Shown: positions 52,454-61,131 of the stretch, piece by piece
Position numbering within the stretch: position 1 is the first letter of the stretch
Layout: each line of letters starts with the position of its first letter
Assembly: GCA_001725415.1 (NCBI GenBank)
Contig: MEGH01000008.1
Location: 124,001 to 188,000 of the forward strand
Source of the DNA: Pseudonocardia sp. SCN 73-27
GTDB lineage: Bacteria > Actinomycetota > Actinomycetes > Mycobacteriales > Pseudonocardiaceae
DNA: 64,000 bases
Reading direction: 5' to 3'
The notes under the pieces: model-generated
What the model was told of the DNA's origin: nothing
What the model saw: the letters and a program-made list of their open reading frames with translations, nothing else
Database searches by the model: none
Translations under genes and position numbers: made by a program

Positions 52454-53104
52454 TCAGGCGCCTGGAGCGCCGACGATCATCCGGGTGGGGTGGAAGCCCT
52501 CGGCGTAGCGGCGGCCGCACTGGACGCCGCGGACGCGGGCGAGGCCGCGGAAGGTCTCCTCGTCGAACCAGTGCCGGGCCTTCTGCGACGGGTAGTGCGC
52601 GTGCAGCAGCCGCACCTTCTCGTCGACGACGTCGGCGTCGACGGGCCACAGCACCGCCGGCTGGGCGAGGTCGGGCTCGGCCTTGAGGATCTCGTAGCCG
52701 AGGATCAGGTGGTCGCGGAACACGGTCGGCGCGAGCCGGGCGAGGCCGCGGTGGTCCTGGTGGTCGTCGTGGCGCGACGTGCACAGCACCAGATCCGGTT
52801 GGCAGGTCCGCCGGAACTCCTCCAGCGCCTCCTTGGCCCGGTTCCAGTGCGCGGGCAGCCGGCCGTCGGGGACGTCGAGGACCGTGACCGACAGGTCCGC
52901 GTCGGGGCAGAACGCCGCGAGGGCGGCGCGCTCCTCGTCCTCACGGTCGGTGCCGGCCCCGGAGAGGACGAACGCGCGTACCCGCAGCCCGGGCCGCGAC
53001 CGGCACAGCGACAGGACGGTCCCGCCCGCCCCGATCGCGATGTCGTCGCAGTGCGCGCCGAGCAGGACCAGCTCGTCGAGTGCCTCGGGCGCGAGTCCCC
53101 GCAT
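52454..53104 (-). CDS. PIG-L/LmbE-family zinc N-deacetylase
   Basis: The 216-residue protein has LVLLGAHCDDIAIGAGGTVL (the AHPDD zinc motif as AHCDD) and CTSRHDDHQDHRGLARL (the HxxDHxxH signature). These are the zinc ligands and catalytic Asp of the LmbE family. It would remove an acyl group from a sugar nitrogen. In a sugar-branching module the target could be an N-acetylated sugar nucleotide. ATG at 53104 overlaps the methyltransferase stop by one base (TGATG), so translation is coupled. It forms one unit with the methyltransferase upstream and the SDR downstream. Confidence 0.9.
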   Translation of the reverse strand: MRGLAPEALDELVLLGAHCDDIAIGAGGTVLSLCRSRPGLRVRAFVLSGAGTDREDEERAALAAFCPDADLSVTVLDVPDGRLPAHWNRAKEALEEFRRTCQPDLVLCTSRHDDHQDHRGLARLAPTVFRDHLILGYEILKAEPDLAQPAVLWPVDADVVDEKVRLLHAHYPSQKARHWFDEETFRGLARVRGVQCGRRYAEGFHPTRMIVGAPGA

Positions 53105-54399
53105 CAGGACCCGGTACCGGGGTCGACGACCTCCAGCACGGGGATCGGGAACACCAGCTTCCCGCCCCACGCACCCACGACCGGGGCGAGCTGCGCGGTG
53201 ATCTCCTCGCGCAGGTTCCACGGCAGGACCAGCACGTAGTCGGGGCGGTCGGCCTCGATCCGCTCCGGGGAGTGGATCGGGATCCGCGTGCCCGGCGTGT
53301 ACCGGCCGTGCTTGTACGGGTTGCGGTCGACGGTGTAGCCGAGCAGGTCGGGGCGGATGCCGCAGTAGTTGAGCAGGGTGTTGCCCTTGCCCGGCGCGCC
53401 GTAGCCGACGACGGTCCTCCCGGCGTCGGCGGCGTCGATGAGGAAGCGCATCAGGTCGTTGCGGATGCGGGAGACGTCGCGGGCGAACCCGGCGTGCCCC
53501 TCGACGCTGTCCAGGCCCGCGGCAGCCTCCGCGGCCAGCACCTCGGCGACCGCGGGGGCGGGCTCGGCCCCCAGCTCCGACGGTCGCGCCCACAGCCGGA
53601 TCGAGCCGCCGTGGGTGGGGACGAGCTCCACGTCGACGACGGCGAGGCCACCTGCCGCGAGCGCCTTCTGCGCCGTCGCGACCGTGTAGTACTGGAAGTG
53701 CTCGTGGTAGATCGTGTCGAACTGGCGCAGCTGCACCAATGTCAGCAGGTGCTGCACCTCGATCGACACCCAGCCGTCGTCGGCGACCATGGCGCGCAGG
53801 CCCCGGGCGAACCCGACGACGTCGGGGATGTGGGCGAACACGTTGTTGGCGACGACGAGCCCCGCCGGACCGTTCCCGGCCCGCACCCGGGCACCGGTCT
53901 CGGGCGACAGGAACGCGGTGAGCGTAGGGACGCCCTTCTCCCGCGCGGCCTCGCCGACGTTGACGCTCGGTTCGACCCCCAGCGCGCGGATGCCGCGCGC
54001 GACGACGTGTTGCAGGAGGTACCCGTCGTTGCTGGCGGCCTCGACGACGAGCGAGTCCGGGCCCAGGCCGGCCCGCTCGACCGCGGCGTCGACGAACCGG
54101 CGCGCGTGCTCGACCCACGAGGAGGAGAACGAGGAGAAGTAGGCGTACTCGGTGAACGTCTCGCCGGGGTCGATCAGCGGGGGCAGCTGCACCAGCAGAC
54201 AGTTCGCGCACACCCGCGGGTGCAGGGGGAACGTGGCCTCGGCGCGCTCGAGCGCCTCGGCGGTGAGGAACAGCTCGCACGGCGGCGTCGCGCCGAGGTC
54301 GACGAAGCTGCGCAGGTCGGTCGAGCCGCAGAGCCGGCAGCTCAGCGCGACGTCGGGCGCCTGCGCGGTGGCCGGGCGTTCGGTGGTCGACGACGTCAT
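53104..54399 (-). CDS. NDP-sugar C-methyltransferase with N-terminal zinc motif (copy 2)
   Basis: The 431-residue enzyme has an N-terminal zinc motif ([28 protein letters not shown]) and a SAM domain with [40 protein letters not shown] and [17 protein letters not shown]. The C-terminal Methyltransf_14 domain has [19 protein letters not shown] and [20 protein letters not shown]. This three-part layout is that of C3-methyltransferases such as TylCIII and TcaB9, which make branched deoxysugars. The central motif THGGSIRLW is kept. ATG at 54399 follows GGAGGAACCG. It heads the unit 54399-51416. Confidence 0.92.
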   Translation of the reverse strand: MTSSTTERPATAQAPDVALSCRLCGSTDLRSFVDLGATPPCELFLTAEALERAEATFPLHPRVCANCLLVQLPPLIDPGETFTEYAYFSSFSSSWVEHARRFVDAAVERAGLGPDSLVVEAASNDGYLLQHVVARGIRALGVEPSVNVGEAAREKGVPTLTAFLSPETGARVRAGNGPAGLVVANNVFAHIPDVVGFARGLRAMVADDGWVSIEVQHLLTLVQLRQFDTIYHEHFQYYTVATAQKALAAGGLAVVDVELVPTHGGSIRLWARPSELGAEPAPAVAEVLAAEAAAGLDSVEGHAGFARDVSRIRNDLMRFLIDAADAGRTVVGYGAPGKGNTLLNYCGIRPDLLGYTVDRNPYKHGRYTPGTRIPIHSPERIEADRPDYVLVLPWNLREEITAQLAPVVGAWGGKLVFPIPVLEVVDPGTGS

Positions 54400-54623
54400 C
54401 GGTTCCTCCGGTCGACGGATCGTGTCCCCCGTGGTCTCGGATCGGCGGCCGATTACGTTTCGTGAGGCTCGCGACGTCGTGCGGTCCCGAGGGGAAGGGG
54501 AACACGTCCGGGGGACCGGTGGTTGTCGCCTACGGGGAGGCACGTCCAGGTCGGAGAGCTCCGCATCCCGGGCCGGTTCGCGGACCCCCACGACGAACCC
54601 GGAGATCGACGAACGGAGAGAAC

Positions 54624-55250
54624 GTGAGCAGCACCGAGTCCGCACGGACGCGTGTCGACGTCTGGTTCGACCCGCGGTGCCCGTGGGCCTGGCTGACATC
54701 GCGCTGGATCCTCGAGGTCGAGAAGGTCCGCGACATCGACCTGAACTTCCACGTGATGAGCCTGTCGGTCCTCAACGAGAACCGTGAGGACCTGTCGGAG
54801 AAGTACAAGGCCGCGCTCGGCCCGGGCTTCGGCCCGGTGCGGGTGTGCATCGCCGCCGCACGTGACCACGGCCAGGAGATCCTCCGCCCGCTGTACACGG
54901 CGATGGGGGAGCGGCTGCACAACAAGCAGATCAAGGACCTCGACGTCGTCATCAAGGAGTCGCTGGCGGAGCTGGGTCTGCCCGAGTCGCTCGCCGAGGC
55001 GGCCACCAGCACGGACTACGACGAGGAGCTGCGCGCGAGCCACCACCGAGGCATGGACGCGGTGGGCACGGAGGTCGGCACCCCGACCATCCACGTCGAC
55101 GGCATCGCCTACTTCGGCCCGGTCATCTCACGGGTCCCGAAGGGTGAGCAGGCGGGCAAGATCTTCGACGGGGCCCGGCTGCTCGCCGAGTACCCGTACT
55201 TCTTCGAGCTGAAGCGCACCCGTACCGACGACCCGCACTTCGACTACTGA
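54624..55250 (+). CDS. DsbA-like mycothiol-dependent nitroreductase (Rv2466c-type)
   Basis: The 208-residue protein has a DsbA-type thioredoxin fold with CPWAW at 19-23 ([20 protein letters not shown]), where the single Cys replaces CxxC. A helical insertion follows, and the cis-Pro segment is [17 protein letters not shown]. The FDPxCPWAW signature is that of the mycobacterial Rv2466c family, mycothiol-linked reductases. Its presence implies mycothiol, hence an actinobacterium. GTG at 54624 follows GGAGAGAAC. In mycobacteria it is divergent from pepN; here a sugar module separates them. A strong bidirectional hairpin lies after its stop. Confidence 0.92.
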   Translation: MSSTESARTRVDVWFDPRCPWAWLTSRWILEVEKVRDIDLNFHVMSLSVLNENREDLSEKYKAALGPGFGPVRVCIAAARDHGQEILRPLYTAMGERLHNKQIKDLDVVIKESLAELGLPESLAEAATSTDYDEELRASHHRGMDAVGTEVGTPTIHVDGIAYFGPVISRVPKGEQAGKIFDGARLLAEYPYFFELKRTRTDDPHFDY

Positions 55251-55267
55251 TCTTCCCGCACACGCGC

Positions 55268-55299
55268 AACGGCCCGCCACGTCCGTGTGGCGGGCCGTT
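55268..55299. terminator. Strong bidirectional terminator
   Basis: AACGGCCCGCCAC and GTGGCGGGCCGTT form a perfect 13-bp stem with a six-base loop (GTCCGT) between the nitroreductase stop (55250) and the CBS gene stop (55318), which are convergent. The flanking A and T bases suit termination from both sides. Confidence 0.9.
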
Positions 55300-55317
55300 C
55301 TGCGCTCAGGGGGTGGG

Positions 55318-55752
55318 TCAGCGGGCGGCGATGTAGGCGTCGCGCAGCACGCCCGTCTGCAGCTCCATCTCGCGCACCCGGTGCTGCACGAGGTCTCCGA
55401 TGCTCACCATCCCGACCAGCCGGCCGCGGTCGACGACCGGCAGGTGCCGGTAGCGGCCGCGGGTCATGAGGGCCATGGCGTGGGTGAGCGACTCGGTCGA
55501 CGAGACCGTGGAGACGTTGCGCGTCATGATGTCCTCCACGTTGGCGGCCAGCAGGCGCGTGCCACGCCTGGCCAGCTCGCGGATGACGTCGCGCTCGGAG
55601 ACGATCCCGGCGATGCGGCCGTCGCCGTCGCTGACGAGCAGCGCTCCGATCCGGTGCTTCTCGAGGCGTTCGACAGCCTCTGCCACGGTCGCCCAGGGCA
55701 CCACGCTGTGCACGGTCCGCCCCTTGGCATCGAGGACATCGGCGATGTTCAT
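55318..55752 (-). CDS. Two-CBS-domain protein
   Basis: The 144-residue protein consists almost entirely of a CBS pair. The first is ATVAEAVERLEKHRIGALLV followed by IAGIVSERDVIRELA. The second is IMTRNVSTVSSTESLTHAMA and RYRHLPVVDRGRLVGMVSIG. Such stand-alone CBS proteins bind adenine nucleotides and respond to energy or redox state; several in mycobacteria are linked to stress. The C terminus is MELQTGVLRDAYIAAR. ATG at 55752 follows GAGG. It shares a bidirectional terminator with the nitroreductase. I cannot link it to the polysaccharide genes. Confidence 0.93.
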   Translation of the reverse strand: MNIADVLDAKGRTVHSVVPWATVAEAVERLEKHRIGALLVSDGDGRIAGIVSERDVIRELARRGTRLLAANVEDIMTRNVSTVSSTESLTHAMALMTRGRYRHLPVVDRGRLVGMVSIGDLVQHRVREMELQTGVLRDAYIAAR

Positions 55753-56083
55753 GAGAACCTCCTCGCAGTGGCGAGCCCCAATGATGAGGCGGAGATCATG
55801 TTCGGGCAGGAGCGCGTGACCTGCCTCACCGCTGTGGGGGAACTCAGGGGCGGACTTCGACCGCTTCGGGTGCGGCCGCGAGCACGTGCCGACGATCTGC
55901 CGTCACCCGGACGGCCACTCCCAGGAGCAGCACCGCGGCCAGGCCGAACACGGTCCCGCCACGGCGGCGCCGGCACGGATGGCCTACGACCGGACCCCGG
56001 TGTGACGGATGTCGTGGCACGGGGGTCGGATCGGCCCCGCTCGACACGGCACGACCCGGGGCAACCGTGTGAGGATCGGGCGC
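55753..56083. other. 331-bp divergent gap with no convincing gene
   Basis: The gap separates the CBS gene (minus) from the aldehyde dehydrogenase gene (plus). Promoters for both must lie here, but I see no clear boxes. On the minus strand, about 55844-55960 reads as a short hydrophobic peptide (FGLAAVLLLGVAVRV), too short and without a ribosome site to call. Confidence 0.5.
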
Positions 56084-57508
56084 ATGGCAGCACCGACGCT
56101 GAACACAGCCGGACACTGGATCGCAGGAGAGACGGTCGCCGCGACGGGCGAGACGATCGACGTCGTCAACCCGGCGACGGGCGAGGTCGTCGGCACGGTT
56201 CCCGCGGGCACCGCCGAGGACGTGGACCGCGCGGTGCGCGCGGCACGGGCCGTGCAGCGGGAGTGGGCGGACGTCGACGTCGCCGAGCGCGCGGCCGTCG
56301 TCCAGCGCATCTCCGACGGCCTGAAGGTCCGCGCGGAGGACGTCGCGTCGTCGATCACCGCGGAGATGGGCTCGCCGATCACCTTCTCGCGCAAGGTGCA
56401 GGCCACCATGCCGGTCGGGTCGTCGCGCGGGTTCGCGAAGCTCGCCGCCGACTTCCCGTGGCAGGAGGAGATCGGCAACTCCCTCGTCGTGAAGGAGCCG
56501 ATCGGTGTGGTCGGGGCGATCACGCCCTGGAACTACCCCCTGCACCAGATCGTCGCGAAGGTCGCGCCGGCGCTGCTGGCGGGCAACACCGTCGTCCTCA
56601 AGCCGACGGAGATCGCCCCGCTCACGGCGCAGCTGCTGGCGGAGGTCGCCGCGGAGGCGGGCCTGCCCGCGGGGGCGTTCAACATCGTGCACGGCACCGG
56701 GCCGGTCGTCGGCGAGGCGATCGCTGCGCACCCCGACGTCGACATGGTGTCGTTCACCGGCTCGACGCGGGCGGGCAAGCGGGTTTCGGTCGTCGCCTCG
56801 GAGACGGTGAAGCGGGTCGCGCTGGAGCTGGGCGGCAAGTCCGCCAACGTGATCCTCCCCGACGCCGACCTGAGCAAGGCCGTGAAGCTCGGCATGGGCA
56901 ACGCCTGGATCAACGGCGGCCAGACGTGCACGGCGTGGACGCGGATGCTCGTCCCCGCCGACAAGCAGGACGAGATCCTGGAGATGGTCGAGGCTGCGGC
57001 GGCGAAGTACACCGTCGGCGACCCGGCCGAGGAGACCACCCGGATCGGCCCGATGTCGTCGGAGTCCCAGCGGCAGCGGGTGCACGGCTACATCGAGCGC
57101 GGCATCGCCGACGGCGCGCGCGTCGTGTTCGGCGGCGCCGGGCAGGTCGAGGGGATGGAGTCCGGCGCCTACGTGCGGCCGACCGTGTTCGCCGACGTCG
57201 CCCCCGACGCTGTCATCGCCCGCGAGGAGATCTTCGGCCCGGTGCTGTCGGTGATCCCGTACCGCGACGAGGAGCAGGCCGTCGCGATCGCGAACGACAC
57301 CGTGTACGGCCTCGCGGGTGCGGTGTTCGGCGAGGACGACCACGCGCTCGCGGTGGCCCGCCGGATCCGGGCCGGGCAGATCGACGTCAATGGCGGCGCC
57401 TTCAACATCATGGCGCCCTTCGGTGGCTACAAGCAGTCGGGCAACGGCCGCGAGCTGGGCCGTTACGGGCTGGAGGAGTTCCTGGAGACCAAGGCCATCC
57501 AGCGCTGA
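56084..57508 (+). CDS. NAD(P)-dependent aldehyde dehydrogenase
   Basis: The 474-residue aldehyde dehydrogenase superfamily enzyme has [20 protein letters not shown] and [32 protein letters not shown] is the cofactor loop. The general-base Glu lies in [12 protein letters not shown] (near residue 248), and the catalytic Cys in [12 protein letters not shown] (near residue 283). [13 protein letters not shown] and [16 protein letters not shown] follow. Length is standard. The substrate is not evident; the first 15 residues ([12 protein letters not shown]) resemble betaine- and aryl-type enzymes. ATG at 56084 follows TGAGGA. It stands alone between divergent and same-strand neighbours. Confidence 0.95.
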   Translation: MAAPTLNTAGHWIAGETVAATGETIDVVNPATGEVVGTVPAGTAEDVDRAVRAARAVQREWADVDVAERAAVVQRISDGLKVRAEDVASSITAEMGSPITFSRKVQATMPVGSSRGFAKLAADFPWQEEIGNSLVVKEPIGVVGAITPWNYPLHQIVAKVAPALLAGNTVVLKPTEIAPLTAQLLAEVAAEAGLPAGAFNIVHGTGPVVGEAIAAHPDVDMVSFTGSTRAGKRVSVVASETVKRVALELGGKSANVILPDADLSKAVKLGMGNAWINGGQTCTAWTRMLVPADKQDEILEMVEAAAAKYTVGDPAEETTRIGPMSSESQRQRVHGYIERGIADGARVVFGGAGQVEGMESGAYVRPTVFADVAPDAVIAREEIFGPVLSVIPYRDEEQAVAIANDTVYGLAGAVFGEDDHALAVARRIRAGQIDVNGGAFNIMAPFGGYKQSGNGRELGRYGLEEFLETKAIQR

Positions 57509-57641
57509 CAGGGTGACCGACCGCGTCGCTGAGGGTGACGAACCGGGCCGAACCGGACGGGGTGCATCCCCGCCCGGACGGCCCGGCGTCGCTCGATAGG
57601 ATCGTCGGAAGCCGAACCGCGACCCTCCACGCTGGAGTTCG

Positions 57642-59219
57642 ATGAGCCCGCCCGAGTCCGATATCCGCCCCGAGAACTCCACGGTCCGGCGGATCGGGAA
57701 CCGGTATCGGCTCGACGAGCGCATCGCCGCCGGAGCGATGGGCGCGGTGTGGCGCGGCACCGACGAGCTGCTCAACCGCACGGTCGCGCTCAAGGAGCTG
57801 CTCGCCGCCGCCTCGCCCGGCGAGGAGGACACCCTCGAGGAGTCCCGGCAGCGGATCCTGCGCGAGGGCCGGATCGGCGCACGGCTGCAGCACGCGCACG
57901 TCATCAGCATGTTCGACGTCGTGGTGCACGACGACCGGCCGTGGCTCGTCATGGAGTACCTGCCGTCGCGGTCGTTCGCGGCGGTCCTGGCCGAGAAGGG
58001 CCCGATGGCGCCGCGGGAGGCCGCGGCGGTCGGGGAGCAGGTGGCCGACGGGCTGGCGGCCGCGCACGCGGCGGGCGTCGTGCACCGCGACGTGAAGCCC
58101 GGCAACGTGCTCATCGCCGAGAACGGCACCGCCAAGATCACCGACTTCGGCGTCTCCCGCGCGGTGGACGACGTGCAGCTCACCCGCACCGGCATGATCG
58201 CGGGCACCCCGGCGTTCCTGGCGCCGGAGATCGCGCGTGGCGGCCAGCCGACGCCGGCGTCCGACGTGTTCGCGCTCGGCGCCACGATCTACACCGCCGT
58301 CGAGGGGCTGCCCCCGTTCGGCCTCGACGACAACGCCTACGCGTTGCTGCACAAGGTCGCCACGGGTGCGGTGAACCCGCCCTCGTCGGCGGGCGAGCTC
58401 GCCCCGGTGCTGTCGACGCTGCTGGCGCCCGACCCCGCGAACCGGCCCACCGCCGGGCAGGCGCGGGCTGCGCTCGCCGCCGTCGCCGCCGGGCGTGAGC
58501 CCTCGGGGTTGCCCGCGGGCACCGCGTTCGCCGTCGGCGAGGACGCCGACCCCGAGGCCACCCGCCCGGCCACCGCGTTGGTCGCCCCGGCGGTCACCCC
58601 ACCCGCCGCGACGCCGACGTTGACCGCCCCGTCGCCCGTGCCCCTGGCCGCCCCGGCCGTGCCGCCGAGCGGTGGCCCGGAGGACGCCGGCGGGCGTCGC
58701 CGTCGCCCGCTGGTCGTCGCCGTCGTCGCCGTGCTGGCGGTCCTCGTCGTCGCCGCGGGCGTGATCATCGGGCTGGTCCGCTCGTCGGGCAGCCCGCAGG
58801 AGCCCGGCGCGCTGGGCGGCACGTCGACGGTGTCGGCCGCCCCGCCGAGCGGCGCCGCGCCCACCACGACGCCGCCCCCGCCGCCGACGACGACCCCGAC
58901 CACCCCGGGCTCCGGGATGGCGTCGGTCGAGTTCGTGCAGCAGTACTACGGGATGCTGCCCGGCAACGTCGACGGCGCCTGGAACCTGCTCGGCCCGGAC
59001 GCCCAGGCCGCATCCGGTGGGTACGACCGGTTCAAGGCGTTCTACTCCGGCCTGAGCAAGGTGTGGGCCGAGACGCTGCGGGCCGTCGACGCCGACACCG
59101 TGACGGCGACGATCGTGTTCCTGCGCCCCGACGGCACGACGACCCGCGAGCCCTACCGGTTCGAGGTGTCCGGCGGGCCGGGCTCGCAGAAGATCGAGTC
59201 GTTCACCAAGACCGGCTGA
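57642..59219 (+). CDS. Transmembrane Ser/Thr protein kinase, PknB-like
   Basis: The 525-residue protein has an N-terminal Hanks-type kinase domain with P-loop AAGAMGAVWRG, Lys51 (VALKELL), VVHRDVKPGNVL with Asp150, DFG at 168-170 and GTPAFLAPE. A Pro/Thr-rich juxtamembrane segment follows, then one helix near residues 354-376 and an extracellular region of about 145 residues. That region begins with a Thr/Pro linker and ends in a small domain (VEFVQQYYGMLPGNVDGAWN) resembling SnoaL-like stalk domains. There are no PASTA repeats, so it is not PknB itself. ATG at 57642 follows GGAGTTCG. It probably senses an extracellular signal. Confidence 0.93.
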   Translation: MSPPESDIRPENSTVRRIGNRYRLDERIAAGAMGAVWRGTDELLNRTVALKELLAAASPGEEDTLEESRQRILREGRIGARLQHAHVISMFDVVVHDDRPWLVMEYLPSRSFAAVLAEKGPMAPREAAAVGEQVADGLAAAHAAGVVHRDVKPGNVLIAENGTAKITDFGVSRAVDDVQLTRTGMIAGTPAFLAPEIARGGQPTPASDVFALGATIYTAVEGLPPFGLDDNAYALLHKVATGAVNPPSSAGELAPVLSTLLAPDPANRPTAGQARAALAAVAAGREPSGLPAGTAFAVGEDADPEATRPATALVAPAVTPPAATPTLTAPSPVPLAAPAVPPSGGPEDAGGRRRRPLVVAVVAVLAVLVVAAGVIIGLVRSSGSPQEPGALGGTSTVSAAPPSGAAPTTTPPPPPTTTPTTPGSGMASVEFVQQYYGMLPGNVDGAWNLLGPDAQAASGGYDRFKAFYSGLSKVWAETLRAVDADTVTATIVFLRPDGTTTREPYRFEVSGGPGSQKIESFTKTG

Positions 59220-59238
59220 GCGGGGGCGGCCCACCCGG

Positions 59239-61131
59239 TCAGGCTGTCCGGGTACTCGCCTCGGACAGGTGCCCGCCCACCCAGTTCACGACCTCGCGCA
59301 CGAACACCGCGCGGTTGACCAGGTCGTGCACCTCGTGGCCCTCGTCGTCGAAGAACAGGTAGGAGTACGGGACACCGCGCTCGCGCAGCGCCGCGACGAC
59401 CTGCTCCGGCTCGCACACCGGGACGTTGGTGTCGTGGCGGCCGTGCACCACCAGCAGCGGCGCGGTGAGCCGGTCGATGAGGTGGATGGGTGAGAGCCGC
59501 CGCAGCAGCTCGGCGTCGGTGCGCGGGTCGCCGTACTTGGTCGTCGCGGCCTCGGCGATCCACGGCTCGGTCCGGGCGTAGAACGTCTCGAGGTCGGCCA
59601 TGCCGCACACGTCGACACCCACACGGAACAGGTCCGGGTAGCGCACCAGCGCGGCCAGGGTCAGATAGCCGCCGTAGGATCGCCCGGCGACGCCGATCCG
59701 GGCGGGATCGGCCAGCCCGGAGCGTGACAGGAAGTCGACGACGGCGCGCACGTCGTCGATCGCGGCGAAGCGCAGGTCGACGTCGTCGGCACGGGAGAAG
59801 GCCCGCCCGAACCCGGCGGAGCCGCGCACGTTGGGCGCGAACACCGCGATCCCGGCCGCGGCCAGGGCCTGGAACAGCGGCTGGAAGACGGGTCGCTCCT
59901 GCGCCTCGGGGCCACCGTGCAGCCACACCAGTGTCGGCGTCGCGCCCAGGGTGCCGCGCGGGCGGAAGAGCCAGCCGGTGAGGGTGAGGCCGTCGTCGGC
60001 GCGGAACTCGTGCAGCGTCGGCGTGACCAGCAGGTCGGGCGCGTCGTCCTCGTCGTCGGGTGCCGGGGGGAGGACCGCGTCCGCCTCGGGGCCGGGCAGC
60101 CCGTCGACCAGCGGCACCAGCGACAGGTGCGGCGCGACCGTCGGACCCTCGCCGGCAAGCAGCAGCCCCCCACCGTCGCGGGTGAACGCCGCATCGGTGA
60201 CGACGTCGCCCGCCGCGTCGGGCAGCGGCGACAGCATGCCGCTGCGCAGGTCGAGCATCTCGGCCTCGCTGCGGCCGTCGACGTTCCACACCAGGACCGC
60301 GCGGGCCCCGGCCGGGTCGAGGGCGACGACATCGAGGTCGTCGTGCGAGCGCTCGGCCACCGGCGACGCGATCCCCGGCCGGCCCGCGTTCAACGGCACC
60401 GCGAGCAGCGCCGGACGGTCACGGCCGGCGTCGGTGTGCAGGTAGACCATGCCGCCGGTGACGCCGAAGCGGGCGTCGGCGACCGTCGCGCCACCGGGGA
60501 CGAGCTCGACGCGCACCCCGGTGCGCAGGTCGACCAGCTCCAGGTGGCGGTCGCCGCGGCGGCCGTGGCGCACCACGACGCGGTGCCCGTCGCCCGACAC
60601 CGCGCACACCACCGCGGCAGGCCCGGACGCGAGGACCGTCGACGTGCCGTCGCGCAGGTCGACCAGACACGCCTGGCCCTCGCCGCGGCCCTCCCCGTAG
60701 ATCGTGACGCCCAGGTGCGACCCGCTCGGCGACCACGACCCCAGCACCACCGCGGCCGCGCCGGGCGCGATCTCGTGGCGGCGGGCGCCGTCGGGGGAGA
60801 CCAGCAGCACGCGGGTGCGCTCACCGCCGCCGGGCGCGAGCTGGCAGGCCAGCCACGAGCCGTCGGGGGACCAGGCGACACCGTCGACGTCTGCGGGCGG
60901 CAGGGCGGGGTCGTCGAGATCGGTGGGGACGAACCCGTGCGGCTCGACGACCGCCCCGGCGTCGAGCTCGCCGACGTAGAGCCGGGGCCGCCCGTCGCGG
61001 TCGGAGATCCAGGCCAGCGACCGGCCGTCGGGACCCGGACGGGGTGCCCGGTACGAGGCGGCACGCAGCACGTCCCCGGCCGGTCCGGTGTCGGCCACGA
61101 GACGCTCCAGGCGACGATCCGCCAACGTCAT
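59239..61131 (-). CDS. S9-family (prolyl oligopeptidase-type) serine peptidase
   Basis: The 630-residue product has an N-terminal beta-propeller-like domain of about 390 residues (LAWISDRDGRPRLYVG, VVLGSWSPSGSHLGV). A C-terminal alpha/beta-hydrolase domain follows: PTLVWLHGGPEAQERPVFQP, nucleophile elbow GVAGRSYGGYLTLA (Ser near residue 485), VHGRHDTNVP with the Asp and DEGHEVHDL with the His. It hydrolyses short peptides or acyl-amino acids in the cytoplasm. ATG at 61131 is immediately after the stop of the amidotransferase gene (TAG then ATG), so the two are coupled. Peptide degradation would fit recycling of the dipeptide made upstream. Confidence 0.93.
   Translation of the reverse strand: MTLADRRLERLVADTGPAGDVLRAASYRAPRPGPDGRSLAWISDRDGRPRLYVGELDAGAVVEPHGFVPTDLDDPALPPADVDGVAWSPDGSWLACQLAPGGGERTRVLLVSPDGARRHEIAPGAAAVVLGSWSPSGSHLGVTIYGEGRGEGQACLVDLRDGTSTVLASGPAAVVCAVSGDGHRVVVRHGRRGDRHLELVDLRTGVRVELVPGGATVADARFGVTGGMVYLHTDAGRDRPALLAVPLNAGRPGIASPVAERSHDDLDVVALDPAGARAVLVWNVDGRSEAEMLDLRSGMLSPLPDAAGDVVTDAAFTRDGGGLLLAGEGPTVAPHLSLVPLVDGLPGPEADAVLPPAPDDEDDAPDLLVTPTLHEFRADDGLTLTGWLFRPRGTLGATPTLVWLHGGPEAQERPVFQPLFQALAAAGIAVFAPNVRGSAGFGRAFSRADDVDLRFAAIDDVRAVVDFLSRSGLADPARIGVAGRSYGGYLTLAALVRYPDLFRVGVDVCGMADLETFYARTEPWIAEAATTKYGDPRTDAELLRRLSPIHLIDRLTAPLLVVHGRHDTNVPVCEPEQVVAALRERGVPYSYLFFDDEGHEVHDLVNRAVFVREVVNWVGGHLSEASTRTA

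Noticed and set aside
55844-55960. Short hydrophobic minus-strand peptide (FGLAAVLLLGVAVRV)
   Set aside because: It is under 50 codons, has no credible start with a ribosome site and no recognisable family, in a divergent promoter gap. Not called as a gene.
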